Origin: Bacteroidota bacterium
GTDB taxonomy: Bacteria; Bacteroidota; Bacteroidia; Flavobacteriales_E; Vicingaceae
Direction: 5' to 3'
DNA length: 59,985 bases
Assembly (NCBI GenBank): GCA_016183805.1
Contig: JACPDX010000054.1
Coordinates: 1-59,985 of the forward strand
Shown: piece by piece, positions 51,097-58,877 of the stretch
How the letters are laid out: the number at the start of each line of letters is the position of its first letter
Position numbering within the stretch: the first letter of the stretch is position 1
Position numbers and translations under genes: made by a program
Notes under the pieces: generated by a model
Databases searched by the model: none
What the model was told of the DNA's origin: nothing
What the model saw: only the letters and a program-made list of their open reading frames with translations

Positions 51097-51717
51097 ATGA
51101 AAATAATAATTGTTATATTTCTTTCGAGTTTTGCGACCATTTGCTTTTCTCAATCAACAGAAATTGTTCCAGAATTATACATTCCAGACTCTACAGACAT
51201 CTTCTTTTCAAGTCATAATGACTTACTAAAAAGCACTAAACAAAAAGATTTAAAATATGGTACAGATTCAATAGAAATTAGACTATGGAAATCTACATTG
51301 TGGTCAGTAAATGAAATGTATGTATTGCAAAATAGAAATAACCAATGGAGTTCTTATCTGATCAGGTACGGTACAGTTATCAAAACACGAAGATATTTTG
51401 GTGTTAAAATAAGTAAAAAAGAAGTCGATTTTTTGGCTAAAATAGAACTTGAACCAATTGAATCTTGGAACAAAATTGATAGTATATTATCAAGTTGTAA
51501 AGTTTTCGAAATTAGAGATCAGTCAAAACTTGACAATGCAAGAGATTTTAATATCGATGATGGAATTACATACACCATCGAGGCAGCCTCAAAAAATGAA
51601 TACAGGTTTATAACTTGGACTAATCCTAAACATTCACCTAAAAAATATTGGGATTCAGAAGCAGTTATTAGATTAAGTGAAATGCTAAAAAATGAATTAA
51701 AAGAAAAAAATCTATAA
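51097..51717 (+). CDS. Small secreted protein of unknown function
   Basis: 206 residues. The N-terminus MKIIIVIFLSSFATICFSQ is a signal peptide with cleavage near residue 19; the Cys is not in a good lipobox. The mature part is mixed, with no motif I recognise. The gene is set apart by GTTATAG just before it (51083-51089) and CTATAAC at its stop codon, and by a hairpin-rich spacer after it. That pattern, with a lone unknown gene, suggests recent arrival as a single-gene unit. Base composition is as AT-rich as the neighbours. Confidence 0.7.
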   Translation: MKIIIVIFLSSFATICFSQSTEIVPELYIPDSTDIFFSSHNDLLKSTKQKDLKYGTDSIEIRLWKSTLWSVNEMYVLQNRNNQWSSYLIRYGTVIKTRRYFGVKISKKEVDFLAKIELEPIESWNKIDSILSSCKVFEIRDQSKLDNARDFNIDDGITYTIEAASKNEYRFITWTNPKHSPKKYWDSEAVIRLSEMLKNELKEKNL

Positions 51718-51923
51718 CAAAACCTATATGTAAAGCTATGAACTGACAATAATTGAAACGTCAGCAGTTTCTAACCGCAAAACTTCGTTTTGCTTTCTTT
51801 TACTTTTCAATACTTCACCTGCCGGTGCGAGTTTAACGAAGTGTAACTCGTTCCGTTTATAACTCAAACAAATGCCCTAATATTGCCATCATGTCTTTTG
51901 TCTTATTTGCTTAATTTTGCCGC
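51718..51923. other. Hairpin-rich spacer before uvrB
   Basis: 206 nt without a gene. It holds CTGAC and GTCAG around a 12-nt loop, GCAAAAC and GTTTTGC around TTC, and CGAGTT and AACTCG around an 11-nt loop. The middle is richer in GC than the surroundings. I cannot assign it to a known element. Confidence 0.4.
51912..51919 (+). promoter_or_regulatory. Putative -7 box of uvrB
   Basis: TAATTTTG is a full consensus match and ends 4 nt before the uvrB ATG. Transcripts would be nearly leaderless. No well-spaced -33 TTG is evident. Confidence 0.5.
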
Positions 51924-53933
51924 ATGGCGTTTCAACTCATATCCGACTTTAAACCTACCGGCGACCAACCCGAAGCTATTCAACAATTGGTTGAGGGGTT
52001 GAACACCGGTTCTAAAGCACAAACTTTATTGGGGGTAACCGGTTCCGGTAAAACATTTACCATTGCCAATGTTATTGAACAGGTTCAACGACCAACTCTT
52101 ATTTTAAGCCACAACAAAACCTTGGCTGCCCAATTGTATGGCGAGTTCAAACAGTTTTTTCCCAACAATGCCGTTGAATATTTTGTTTCGTATTACGATT
52201 ATTACCAACCCGAAGCCTATTTGCCCGTTACCGACACCTACATTGAAAAAGACATGTCGATTAACGACGAAATTGAGAAGTTGCGTTTAAGTACTACTAC
52301 TTCGCTGTTATCGGGCAGACAGGATGTAATTGTGGTGGCTTCGGTTTCGTGTATCTACGGTATTGGTAACCCTGCCGATTTTCAAAAAAATATTGTCAAA
52401 ATTAAAGTGGGCGATGTAATTGCCAGAAACAAATTTTTACTTCAACTGGTTCAGAGTTTATATTCCCGAACTGAAAACGATTTTCAACGAGGTAATTTCA
52501 GGGTAAAAGGTGATACCGTTGATGTTTATCCTGCTTATGCTGAAATTGCTTACCGCATTTTCTTTTTTGGTGACGAAATTGAAGAAATAGAATCGTTCCA
52601 TCCCATAGATGGAAGTAAAATTGAAGGGTTTGACCATCTTAATATTTACCCTGCAAATATTTTTAATACCACCAAAGATTCGATGTTTGATGCCATTCAT
52701 GAAATTCAAATCGACCTTGGTAAACAAGTGGAATATTACAAAGAAATTGGCAAACATTTAGAAGCCAAACGGTTGGAAGACCGTGTAACTTACGACATGG
52801 AAATGATGCGTGAGTTGGGTTATTGTTCGGGCATCGAAAACTATTCGAGATATTTTGATAAACGTGCCCCGGGTTCTCGCCCGTTCTGTTTGTTGGATTA
52901 TTTTCCGAAAGACTTTTTAATGGTGATTGACGAAAGCCACGTTACCGTTTCTCAAATTGGTGCTATGTATGGAGGCGACCGTTCCCGTAAACAAAATCTG
53001 GTTGAATATGGTTTCCGTTTGCCTTCGGCCATGGACAACCGACCGCTTAAATTTGAAGAATTTTACTCCATTTTAAATCAAGTGATTTATGTAAGTGCCA
53101 CTCCTGCCGATTTCGAATTGAACGAAAGTGAAGGAATTGTGGTAGAACAAGTGGTTCGTCCAACGGGTCTGCTAGAGCCGATTATTGAAGTCCGACCGAG
53201 TTTAAATCAAATAGATGATTTGATGGAAGAAATTACCGTACGAGCCGAAAAAGATGAACGAGTTTTAGTTACCACTTTAACCAAACGAATGGCAGAAGAA
53301 TTGGATAAATATTTTGATAACAACGGTATTCGTTGTCGCTACATCCATTCGGAAGTTGATACTTTAGAACGTGTAGAAATTCTTCGGGATTTACGTTTAG
53401 GATTGTTTGATGTATTGATTGGTGTAAATTTATTACGAGAGGGGTTGGATTTGCCCGAAGTATCGTTAGTAGCCATTTTAGATGCCGATAAAGAGGGTTT
53501 TTTACGTTCGGAACGTTCGCTTACACAAACTGCTGGAAGAGCTGCCAGAAATATAGAAGGAAAGGTAATTATGTACGCCGACAAAATAACCAAGTCGATG
53601 CAAAAAACCATAGATGGAACCGATCGAAAACGTGAAAAACAAATCAAATACAACCTCGACCACAATTTAATTCCAACAGCTTTGAATAAATCTAAAAACG
53701 AGATTATAGGCCAAACTAAAGTAGTGGATGATGTGTATGATTACAACAACATTGATACTCAGCCCGGAATTGCAGCCGACCCAATTGTTCAGTACATGAA
53801 CAAAGACCAACTCCAAAAACTATTGGAAGAAACTCAAAACAGAATGAAAAAAGCTGCCAAACAAGAAGATTTTATGGAAGCTGCCCGTTTGCGGGATGAA
53901 ATGATGGAGATTGGTAGGATGATAAAAAAATAG
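51924..53933 (+). CDS. uvrB: UvrABC excinuclease subunit B
   Basis: 669 residues, usual length. Walker A GVTGSGKTFT is at residues 37-46. The lesion-probing beta-hairpin region has YYDYYQPEAYLP near 92-103. Helicase motifs DESH, YVSATPADFE and QTAGRAARN follow, and a C-terminal UVR motif (KAAKQEDFMEAARLRDEM) binds UvrC or UvrA. UvrB verifies damage handed over by UvrA, encoded at 15104, and recruits UvrC. The gene stands alone, with a -7 box almost touching its ATG. A heptad array separates it from the convergent rhomboid gene. No LexA-type box was looked for beyond the eye. Confidence 0.96.
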   Translation: MAFQLISDFKPTGDQPEAIQQLVEGLNTGSKAQTLLGVTGSGKTFTIANVIEQVQRPTLILSHNKTLAAQLYGEFKQFFPNNAVEYFVSYYDYYQPEAYLPVTDTYIEKDMSINDEIEKLRLSTTTSLLSGRQDVIVVASVSCIYGIGNPADFQKNIVKIKVGDVIARNKFLLQLVQSLYSRTENDFQRGNFRVKGDTVDVYPAYAEIAYRIFFFGDEIEEIESFHPIDGSKIEGFDHLNIYPANIFNTTKDSMFDAIHEIQIDLGKQVEYYKEIGKHLEAKRLEDRVTYDMEMMRELGYCSGIENYSRYFDKRAPGSRPFCLLDYFPKDFLMVIDESHVTVSQIGAMYGGDRSRKQNLVEYGFRLPSAMDNRPLKFEEFYSILNQVIYVSATPADFELNESEGIVVEQVVRPTGLLEPIIEVRPSLNQIDDLMEEITVRAEKDERVLVTTLTKRMAEELDKYFDNNGIRCRYIHSEVDTLERVEILRDLRLGLFDVLIGVNLLREGLDLPEVSLVAILDADKEGFLRSERSLTQTAGRAARNIEGKVIMYADKITKSMQKTIDGTDRKREKQIKYNLDHNLIPTALNKSKNEIIGQTKVVDDVYDYNNIDTQPGIAADPIVQYMNKDQLQKLLEETQNRMKKAAKQEDFMEAARLRDEMMEIGRMIKK

Positions 53934-54052
53934 TCCTCAGTCTACAATTCTCAGTCTGCAAAATACAAATACGTGACTGAACACTGTGAACTGAAGATTG
54001 TGGACTGTGAACTGAAGACTGAAGACTGAAGACTGTGGACTGAGAACTACTT
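53934..54052. repeat. 7-nt-period array between convergent genes, 17 heptads
   Basis: This is the best array. From 53976 to 54045 ten consecutive heptads start ACTG (ATTG once), such as ACTGAAG and ACTGTGG. The first units are the complementary CAGTC type, so TTCTCAGTC and GACTGAGAA can pair across the array. It covers the last codons of the rhomboid gene. Confidence 0.85.
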
Positions 54053-54940
54053 CCTACTTGCATCAAACAAAATAGCTTTTTCCTCGCCGGTTAAACTATC
54101 GTAACCCGATTTGGAGATTTTATCTAAAATAGCATCAATTTTTTGTTGATTGGCTTTTTTCTGAGCGTTAAATGCCGCATCATCTCTCGATTTTGGCGAT
54201 TTATAGACCACCTTCATCTTGCGTTTAAACGAAAACAAGTTCTTTAAATAATCTAAAAACCGGTTAAACCCTGCTGTAAAATCGTTGCCTCGTTGCAATT
54301 GTAAAATATAAATAAAACCGAACAATGCACCGCCTAAATGAGCAATGTGTCCACCGGCATTACCTTTTGGAATACTTATCATATCCAACACCACATAAAC
54401 TAACGCAATGTATTTTAATTTTACGTTTCCTAAAAAGATTAAACGAACCACAAAATTTGGTACATACGTAGCGGCAGCAATCAGCACTGCCATTACCGAA
54501 GCCGAAGCTCCTAAAGCAACCGATAACGGAGAAATTTGTTCAAAAACCGGGAGCACATTAAACAATAATACGTACAACAAACCGCCGGAAAGCCCACCCA
54601 ACAAATAAGTAGAAACTAATTTTTTATTGTTTAAAAATTGTAAGAAAATTTGTCCGCCAAAGTACAATACCAACATGTTAAACAGCAAATGAAAAATCTC
54701 TTCGTGCAAAAACATGTAGGTAAGCACCGTCCATGGTTGGTATAGCAACTTAGTAACATCAGAAGGTAACGCCAACCAATTGATTACTTGACCGATACCA
54801 TTTTCAACATTGAAAAAATACAACAACAAACCAATAACATTTACTACTAAAAACACTGTTACATTAATAAAAATTAATTTGATTAATGCTGAACCGTTTT
54901 TGTATTGGTTTTTTAAATCTGCTATAAAAGGGTTGGTCAT
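54047..54940 (-). CDS. Rhomboid-family intramembrane serine protease
   Basis: 297 residues from ATG; an upstream TTG at 54961 falls in the -7 box TAATTTTG. Six membrane segments are expected. HEEIFHLLFNM holds the conserved His and Asn of the second segment. GASASVMA gives the catalytic serine; the second Gly of the usual GxSG is Ala. GHIAHLGGALFGF holds the catalytic histidine. The cytoplasmic C-terminus of about 90 residues is Lys-rich. Rhomboids cut membrane proteins within the bilayer; the substrate is unknown. The gene is convergent with uvrB. Confidence 0.88.
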   Translation of the reverse strand: MTNPFIADLKNQYKNGSALIKLIFINVTVFLVVNVIGLLLYFFNVENGIGQVINWLALPSDVTKLLYQPWTVLTYMFLHEEIFHLLFNMLVLYFGGQIFLQFLNNKKLVSTYLLGGLSGGLLYVLLFNVLPVFEQISPLSVALGASASVMAVLIAAATYVPNFVVRLIFLGNVKLKYIALVYVVLDMISIPKGNAGGHIAHLGGALFGFIYILQLQRGNDFTAGFNRFLDYLKNLFSFKRKMKVVYKSPKSRDDAAFNAQKKANQQKIDAILDKISKSGYDSLTGEEKAILFDASRK

Positions 54941-55035
54941 ACGTTTGTTTTTGTAAAGCAAAATTAACCATTAATCAAGATTATTATAGACGATAGAAAA
55001 ATATTGATTGTTAAAAAGAATTAATTTTACCAACC

Positions 55036-56304
55036 ATGAGTTTACAAGAAAAAGACCGACAATACATTTGGCATCCGTTTACCCAAATGAAAAATGCCAA
55101 CAACATTTTACCTGTTGTAAAAGCCGAAGGTCTTTATTTATATACCGAAGACGGCAGGAAAATTATGGACGGCGTTTCATCATGGTGGACTAACCTTCAC
55201 GGACATTCGCATCCATATTTAGCAAAGGCAGTTGCTGAGCAATTTAACACCTTAGAACATGTTATTTTTGCCGGTTTTACTCATCCAAAAGCCATTGAGT
55301 TGGCTGAACGAATTATAGGAAAACTCCCTTATTTAGACAAAGTTTTTTTCTCCGACAACGGCAGTACTGCTGTTGAAGTGGCACTAAAAATGGCTTTTCA
55401 ATATTGGCACAACAACAATCAGCCTAAGACAAAAATTATAGCTTTTAAAGACGCTTACCATGGCGATACGTTTGGGTCAATGAGTGTGGGTGGAAGAAAT
55501 GCATTTAACCAACCTTTTTTTCCTTTTTTGTTCGATGTCGAATTTATTGATGTTCCAACTAAAGGAAATGAAGAAAGAACACTTTTTCAACTAAAAAATT
55601 TAGTGGAGAAAAAAGATGTTGCTGCATTTATTTTTGAGCCGTTAGTACAAGGTTCAGCAGGAATGGTGATGTATGCCCCAGAAATTTTAGAAAAACTGGT
55701 AAAACTCTGCAAAACAAATCAGGTATTAACCATAGCCGACGAAGTAATGACAGGATTTGGCAGAACAGGTAAATGGTTTGCTACGGACTACATCACCATT
55801 AAACCTGATTTGGTATGTTTATCGAAAGGATTAACAGGCGGGGCAATGCCACTTGGGTTAACCATATGCACCGATGAAATTTACAATGCATTTTTATCAA
55901 ACAACCACAGCAAAACTTTTTTTCATGGACACTCGTTTACAGGTAATCCTTTAGCGTGTGCAGCTGCTTGTGCAAGTTTAGATTTGTTGGAAAAACCAAC
56001 TACTTGGGAACAAATTGAAATGATTGTAAAATCTCACCAAGTTTTCAAATCAAAAATAGCATCCAACCCCAAATTAAAAGAAGTCCGACAAACTGGAACC
56101 ATTTTAGCATTAGAATTTAAAACCGAAGAAAATTCGTCATACTTTAATCATCTTCGAGACAGGCTCTACCAATTCTTTTTAGATAAAAACATCTTACTTC
56201 GTCCTTTAGGAAACGTACTGTATATTTTACCACCATATTGTATTCAGGAAGTGGAGTTGATGGTTATTTATCAAGCCATTGAAGATTATTTGGACAAAAA
56301 ATAA
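55036..56304 (+). CDS. bioA: Adenosylmethionine-8-amino-7-oxononanoate aminotransferase
   Basis: 422 residues. The N-terminus DRQYIWHPFTQMKN and SSWWTNLHGHSHPYL are BioA-specific within the class III aminotransferases. ADEVMTGFGRTGK and the PLP lysine in LSKGLTGG (near 270) complete the active site. The enzyme makes 7,8-diaminopelargonate from KAPA with SAM as amino donor in biotin synthesis. No other bio gene is in the window. A TAATTTTA box lies 7 nt before the ATG, so the leader is short. The 174 nt after it show nothing beyond AT-rich sequence. Confidence 0.94.
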   Translation: MSLQEKDRQYIWHPFTQMKNANNILPVVKAEGLYLYTEDGRKIMDGVSSWWTNLHGHSHPYLAKAVAEQFNTLEHVIFAGFTHPKAIELAERIIGKLPYLDKVFFSDNGSTAVEVALKMAFQYWHNNNQPKTKIIAFKDAYHGDTFGSMSVGGRNAFNQPFFPFLFDVEFIDVPTKGNEERTLFQLKNLVEKKDVAAFIFEPLVQGSAGMVMYAPEILEKLVKLCKTNQVLTIADEVMTGFGRTGKWFATDYITIKPDLVCLSKGLTGGAMPLGLTICTDEIYNAFLSNNHSKTFFHGHSFTGNPLACAAACASLDLLEKPTTWEQIEMIVKSHQVFKSKIASNPKLKEVRQTGTILALEFKTEENSSYFNHLRDRLYQFFLDKNILLRPLGNVLYILPPYCIQEVELMVIYQAIEDYLDKK

Positions 56305-56478
56305 AATTATTTTTTCAAAACACGTTTTTAGTACCTTTAATTGAAAAAAACGACCGTTCCCTAAATCAAACTACCTTTTTAGTGGGATATTGAAATCCTA
56401 TTAATACTTTTATCTCCGTTATTTAAAATAATTTTATTACATTTATATCATAATTTGCACGTTTAGTATTGAATTGCT

Positions 56479-58023
56479 ATGAAACCTTCTACCGAACTAT
56501 TTCAATTGATTAAGTCATTAACTAAGTCTGAAAAGCGATATTTCAAGCTAACTTCTTCGTTACAATCGGGCGAAAAAAATTATTTAAAACTGTTTGAAGC
56601 CATTGAATTACAAGAAGAATACGATGAAGATTCAATAAAAGAGCAATTTAAGGCTGAAACTTTTATTAAACATTTACCTTCCGAAAAAAACCATTTATAC
56701 AACCTTATTCTTAAAAGCCTAAGAGGGTTTTATGCCGATAATTCGGCTGCTGCCATTTTACAGGAACACCTCCGAAATATTGAATTGCTATATAATAAAG
56801 CATTGTATAAAGAGTGTTCGAAATACATTACAAAAGCAAAAACCATTGCTTACAATTTTGAAAAATATTATTTCTTACTAGACCTGATTAATTGGGAAAA
56901 AAAGCTGGTTGAAGAAGGTTATCACCGCGGAGTTTTTGAAGCTGATTTAAACAAATTAGTAGATGAAGAAACGGATTGTATTGAAAAACTGAGAAATATT
57001 GCTGAATATCAAATGCTTTATTCTCAAATTAATTCTGTTATGCGAAAAGGTGGTTATACCAGAAACCCTGAGGAAGCAGAATTAGTTAAAAATATATCCA
57101 ATCACCCCTTAATTGCAGGAAAAAATACTGCACAAACATTAAAAGCGGCAACGGCTTGTTTTTCTATTAAAGCCATGTGTTTTATTGCAAATGGAGATTA
57201 TAATTCAGCATTTGAACACTTGCAAAAAGTAATCAGGATAATGGAATCTAATTCTTTTATCATGAAGGAACTTCCAAAAAGATATATTAAAGCATTAAAT
57301 AGTACAATGTACGCCTACTTGAATAACAATGATATTGATAACTGTTTACTGTACGTTGAAAAAATTAAAGCATTAACTGAACTACCGGGATTTGAAAGTA
57401 TCGATATTCAGTTAAATTTATTTTCTTTGCCTAACAATGCCGAATTGTTGGCTTATTGTTATTCAGGAGAATACAAAAAAGCCATAGAGGAAGTTGTACC
57501 TGCAACCCTACAAGGAATTGAAAAGTATGATGGTAAATTGAGTAATGAAAGTGTGTTACTATTGTATTACAACATCTCTAGAGTTTATTTTGGTGCCGGA
57601 GAATATAAGTTGGCCTTAAAATACAATAATATGGTATTAAATAGCAATGAGCCTATCCTTCGTCAGGATGTATTTACTTTTGCAAGATTGGTAAACCTGA
57701 TTATCCATTACGAATTAGGCAACTATGATTTGCTGGAATACACCATAAAATCGACAAAACGTTTTGTTGCTAAAAACCAACGCAATTACCGGTTCGAAAA
57801 CGTGTTCTTAAAAAATATTAAAAAATTAGTTAGAGCTAAAAACCCTGATGATACCATGAAGTTGTTTACTCATTTTAAAGTAGATTTGATTCATGTGATG
57901 GAAGACCATTATGAAAATGCCGCAACCAGATATTTCGATTTCATGACTTGGATTGATACTAAAATTCAGAAGAAATCATACGCTGATGTATTAAAAACTA
58001 AAAAAAGAACCTTATCCATTTAA
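56479..58023 (+). CDS. Helical TPR-like protein of unknown function
   Basis: 514 residues, alpha-helical throughout. The N-terminus ELFQLIKSLTKSEKRYFKL is conserved among long Bacteroidota proteins that I know only as hypothetical. TPR-like pairs include YNSAFEHLQKVIRIM and GEYKLALKYNNMVL. There is no signal peptide, so it is probably cytoplasmic. It resembles the protein at 49549-50994 in build, but I see no long matching stretch. Its 3' end overlaps the convergent rlmB gene by 12 nt. No function is proposed. Confidence 0.75.
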   Translation: MKPSTELFQLIKSLTKSEKRYFKLTSSLQSGEKNYLKLFEAIELQEEYDEDSIKEQFKAETFIKHLPSEKNHLYNLILKSLRGFYADNSAAAILQEHLRNIELLYNKALYKECSKYITKAKTIAYNFEKYYFLLDLINWEKKLVEEGYHRGVFEADLNKLVDEETDCIEKLRNIAEYQMLYSQINSVMRKGGYTRNPEEAELVKNISNHPLIAGKNTAQTLKAATACFSIKAMCFIANGDYNSAFEHLQKVIRIMESNSFIMKELPKRYIKALNSTMYAYLNNNDIDNCLLYVEKIKALTELPGFESIDIQLNLFSLPNNAELLAYCYSGEYKKAIEEVVPATLQGIEKYDGKLSNESVLLLYYNISRVYFGAGEYKLALKYNNMVLNSNEPILRQDVFTFARLVNLIIHYELGNYDLLEYTIKSTKRFVAKNQRNYRFENVFLKNIKKLVRAKNPDDTMKLFTHFKVDLIHVMEDHYENAATRYFDFMTWIDTKIQKKSYADVLKTKKRTLSI

Positions 58024-58755
58024 ACGCTGTTTAACCACTTCGTACATTACCATTCCTGCTGCAACCGAAACATTTAACGAAGCTATTTCTCCTATCATTG
58101 GTATCTTTCCCAAATCGTTGCTGTTTTTAAGCAGTTGGTTAGCAATGCCTGTTTCTTCGCTACCCATGATAATTGCAGTTGGTTTAGTAAAATCTACGGC
58201 AGAAATCAATTGGTCTGTTTTTTCGGTACAAGCCACCACATTTATACCACTGTCTTTAAGCATAAAAACCGTGTCGGTTAAATTATCCACCTTACAGATT
58301 GGAATCCGGTAAATTGCTCCTGATGATGTTTTAATAGCATCTTCGTTGATTTGAGCTGATTCTCGTTTAGGAATTACAATTGCATGAACACCTAAACATT
58401 CGGCAGTTCGTGTAATTGCACCAAAATTACGTACATCAGTAACTCTGTCTAAAATTAAGATTAACGGAACTTTTCCTTCTTCAAACAATTGAATAACAAC
58501 CGCTTCAATATCTTGAGTAGTAATTGGAGAAATAAATCCGATAACTCCTTGATGATTACCTTGTGTGTATTTGTTTAAACGTTGAACCGGAACATGAGAA
58601 AAAGGAACTTTCGATTTTTTAATTACATTTCTCAATTCAGTTAATCCTTGCCCTTGAATGTCTTGTTGAATGTATATTTTATCAATTTCTTTACCCGATT
58701 TTATGGCTTCAATAATTGGATGGATTCCAAAAATGATGTTTTCTTTTTCTTTCAT
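58012..58755 (-). CDS. rlmB: 23S rRNA 2'-O-methyltransferase, RlmB/TrmH family
   Basis: 247 residues. An N-terminal substrate-binding domain (IFGIHPIIEAIKSGKEI) precedes a SPOUT domain. SPOUT motifs are VTDVRNFGAITRTAECLG, IMGSEETGI and the knot SLNVSVAAGMVMYE. The family symbol follows RlmB, which methylates G2251 of 23S rRNA. TrmH-like tRNA targets are less likely given the N-terminal domain. It overlaps the convergent helical-repeat gene by 12 nt. The minus strand reads TAATTTCG 7 nt before the ATG, a near-consensus -7 box. An inverted repeat lies between it and the GWxTD gene. Confidence 0.92.
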   Translation of the reverse strand: MKEKENIIFGIHPIIEAIKSGKEIDKIYIQQDIQGQGLTELRNVIKKSKVPFSHVPVQRLNKYTQGNHQGVIGFISPITTQDIEAVVIQLFEEGKVPLILILDRVTDVRNFGAITRTAECLGVHAIVIPKRESAQINEDAIKTSSGAIYRIPICKVDNLTDTVFMLKDSGINVVACTEKTDQLISAVDFTKPTAIIMGSEETGIANQLLKNSNDLGKIPMIGEIASLNVSVAAGMVMYEVVKQRLNG

Positions 58756-58798
58756 GTTGCGAAATTAGATGTTATTCACATTAAAAACACAATGTTAT

Positions 58799-58870
58799 GA
58801 CACTAATTTCACTAAATAATTAAACCAACTATTGCAATTACTTATTACTCTAATTGGTGTAATTCGTGTC
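58799..58870. repeat. Inverted repeat between the GWxTD gene and rlmB
   Basis: GACACTAATTTCACTAA (58799-58815) and TTGGTGTAATTCGTGTC (58854-58870) pair at 14 of 17 positions around a 38-nt loop. It lies 8 nt after the GWxTD stop codon and could end its transcript, or be a dispersed repeat. Confidence 0.5.
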
Positions 58871-58877
58871 AATTTTA

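Noticed and set aside
51083-51923. Integron attC site
   Set aside because: GTTATAG does not fit GTTRRRY, and no integrase or further cassette is seen.
54941-54961. TTG start extending the rhomboid by seven residues
   Set aside because: The TTG is part of the TAATTTTG -7 box.
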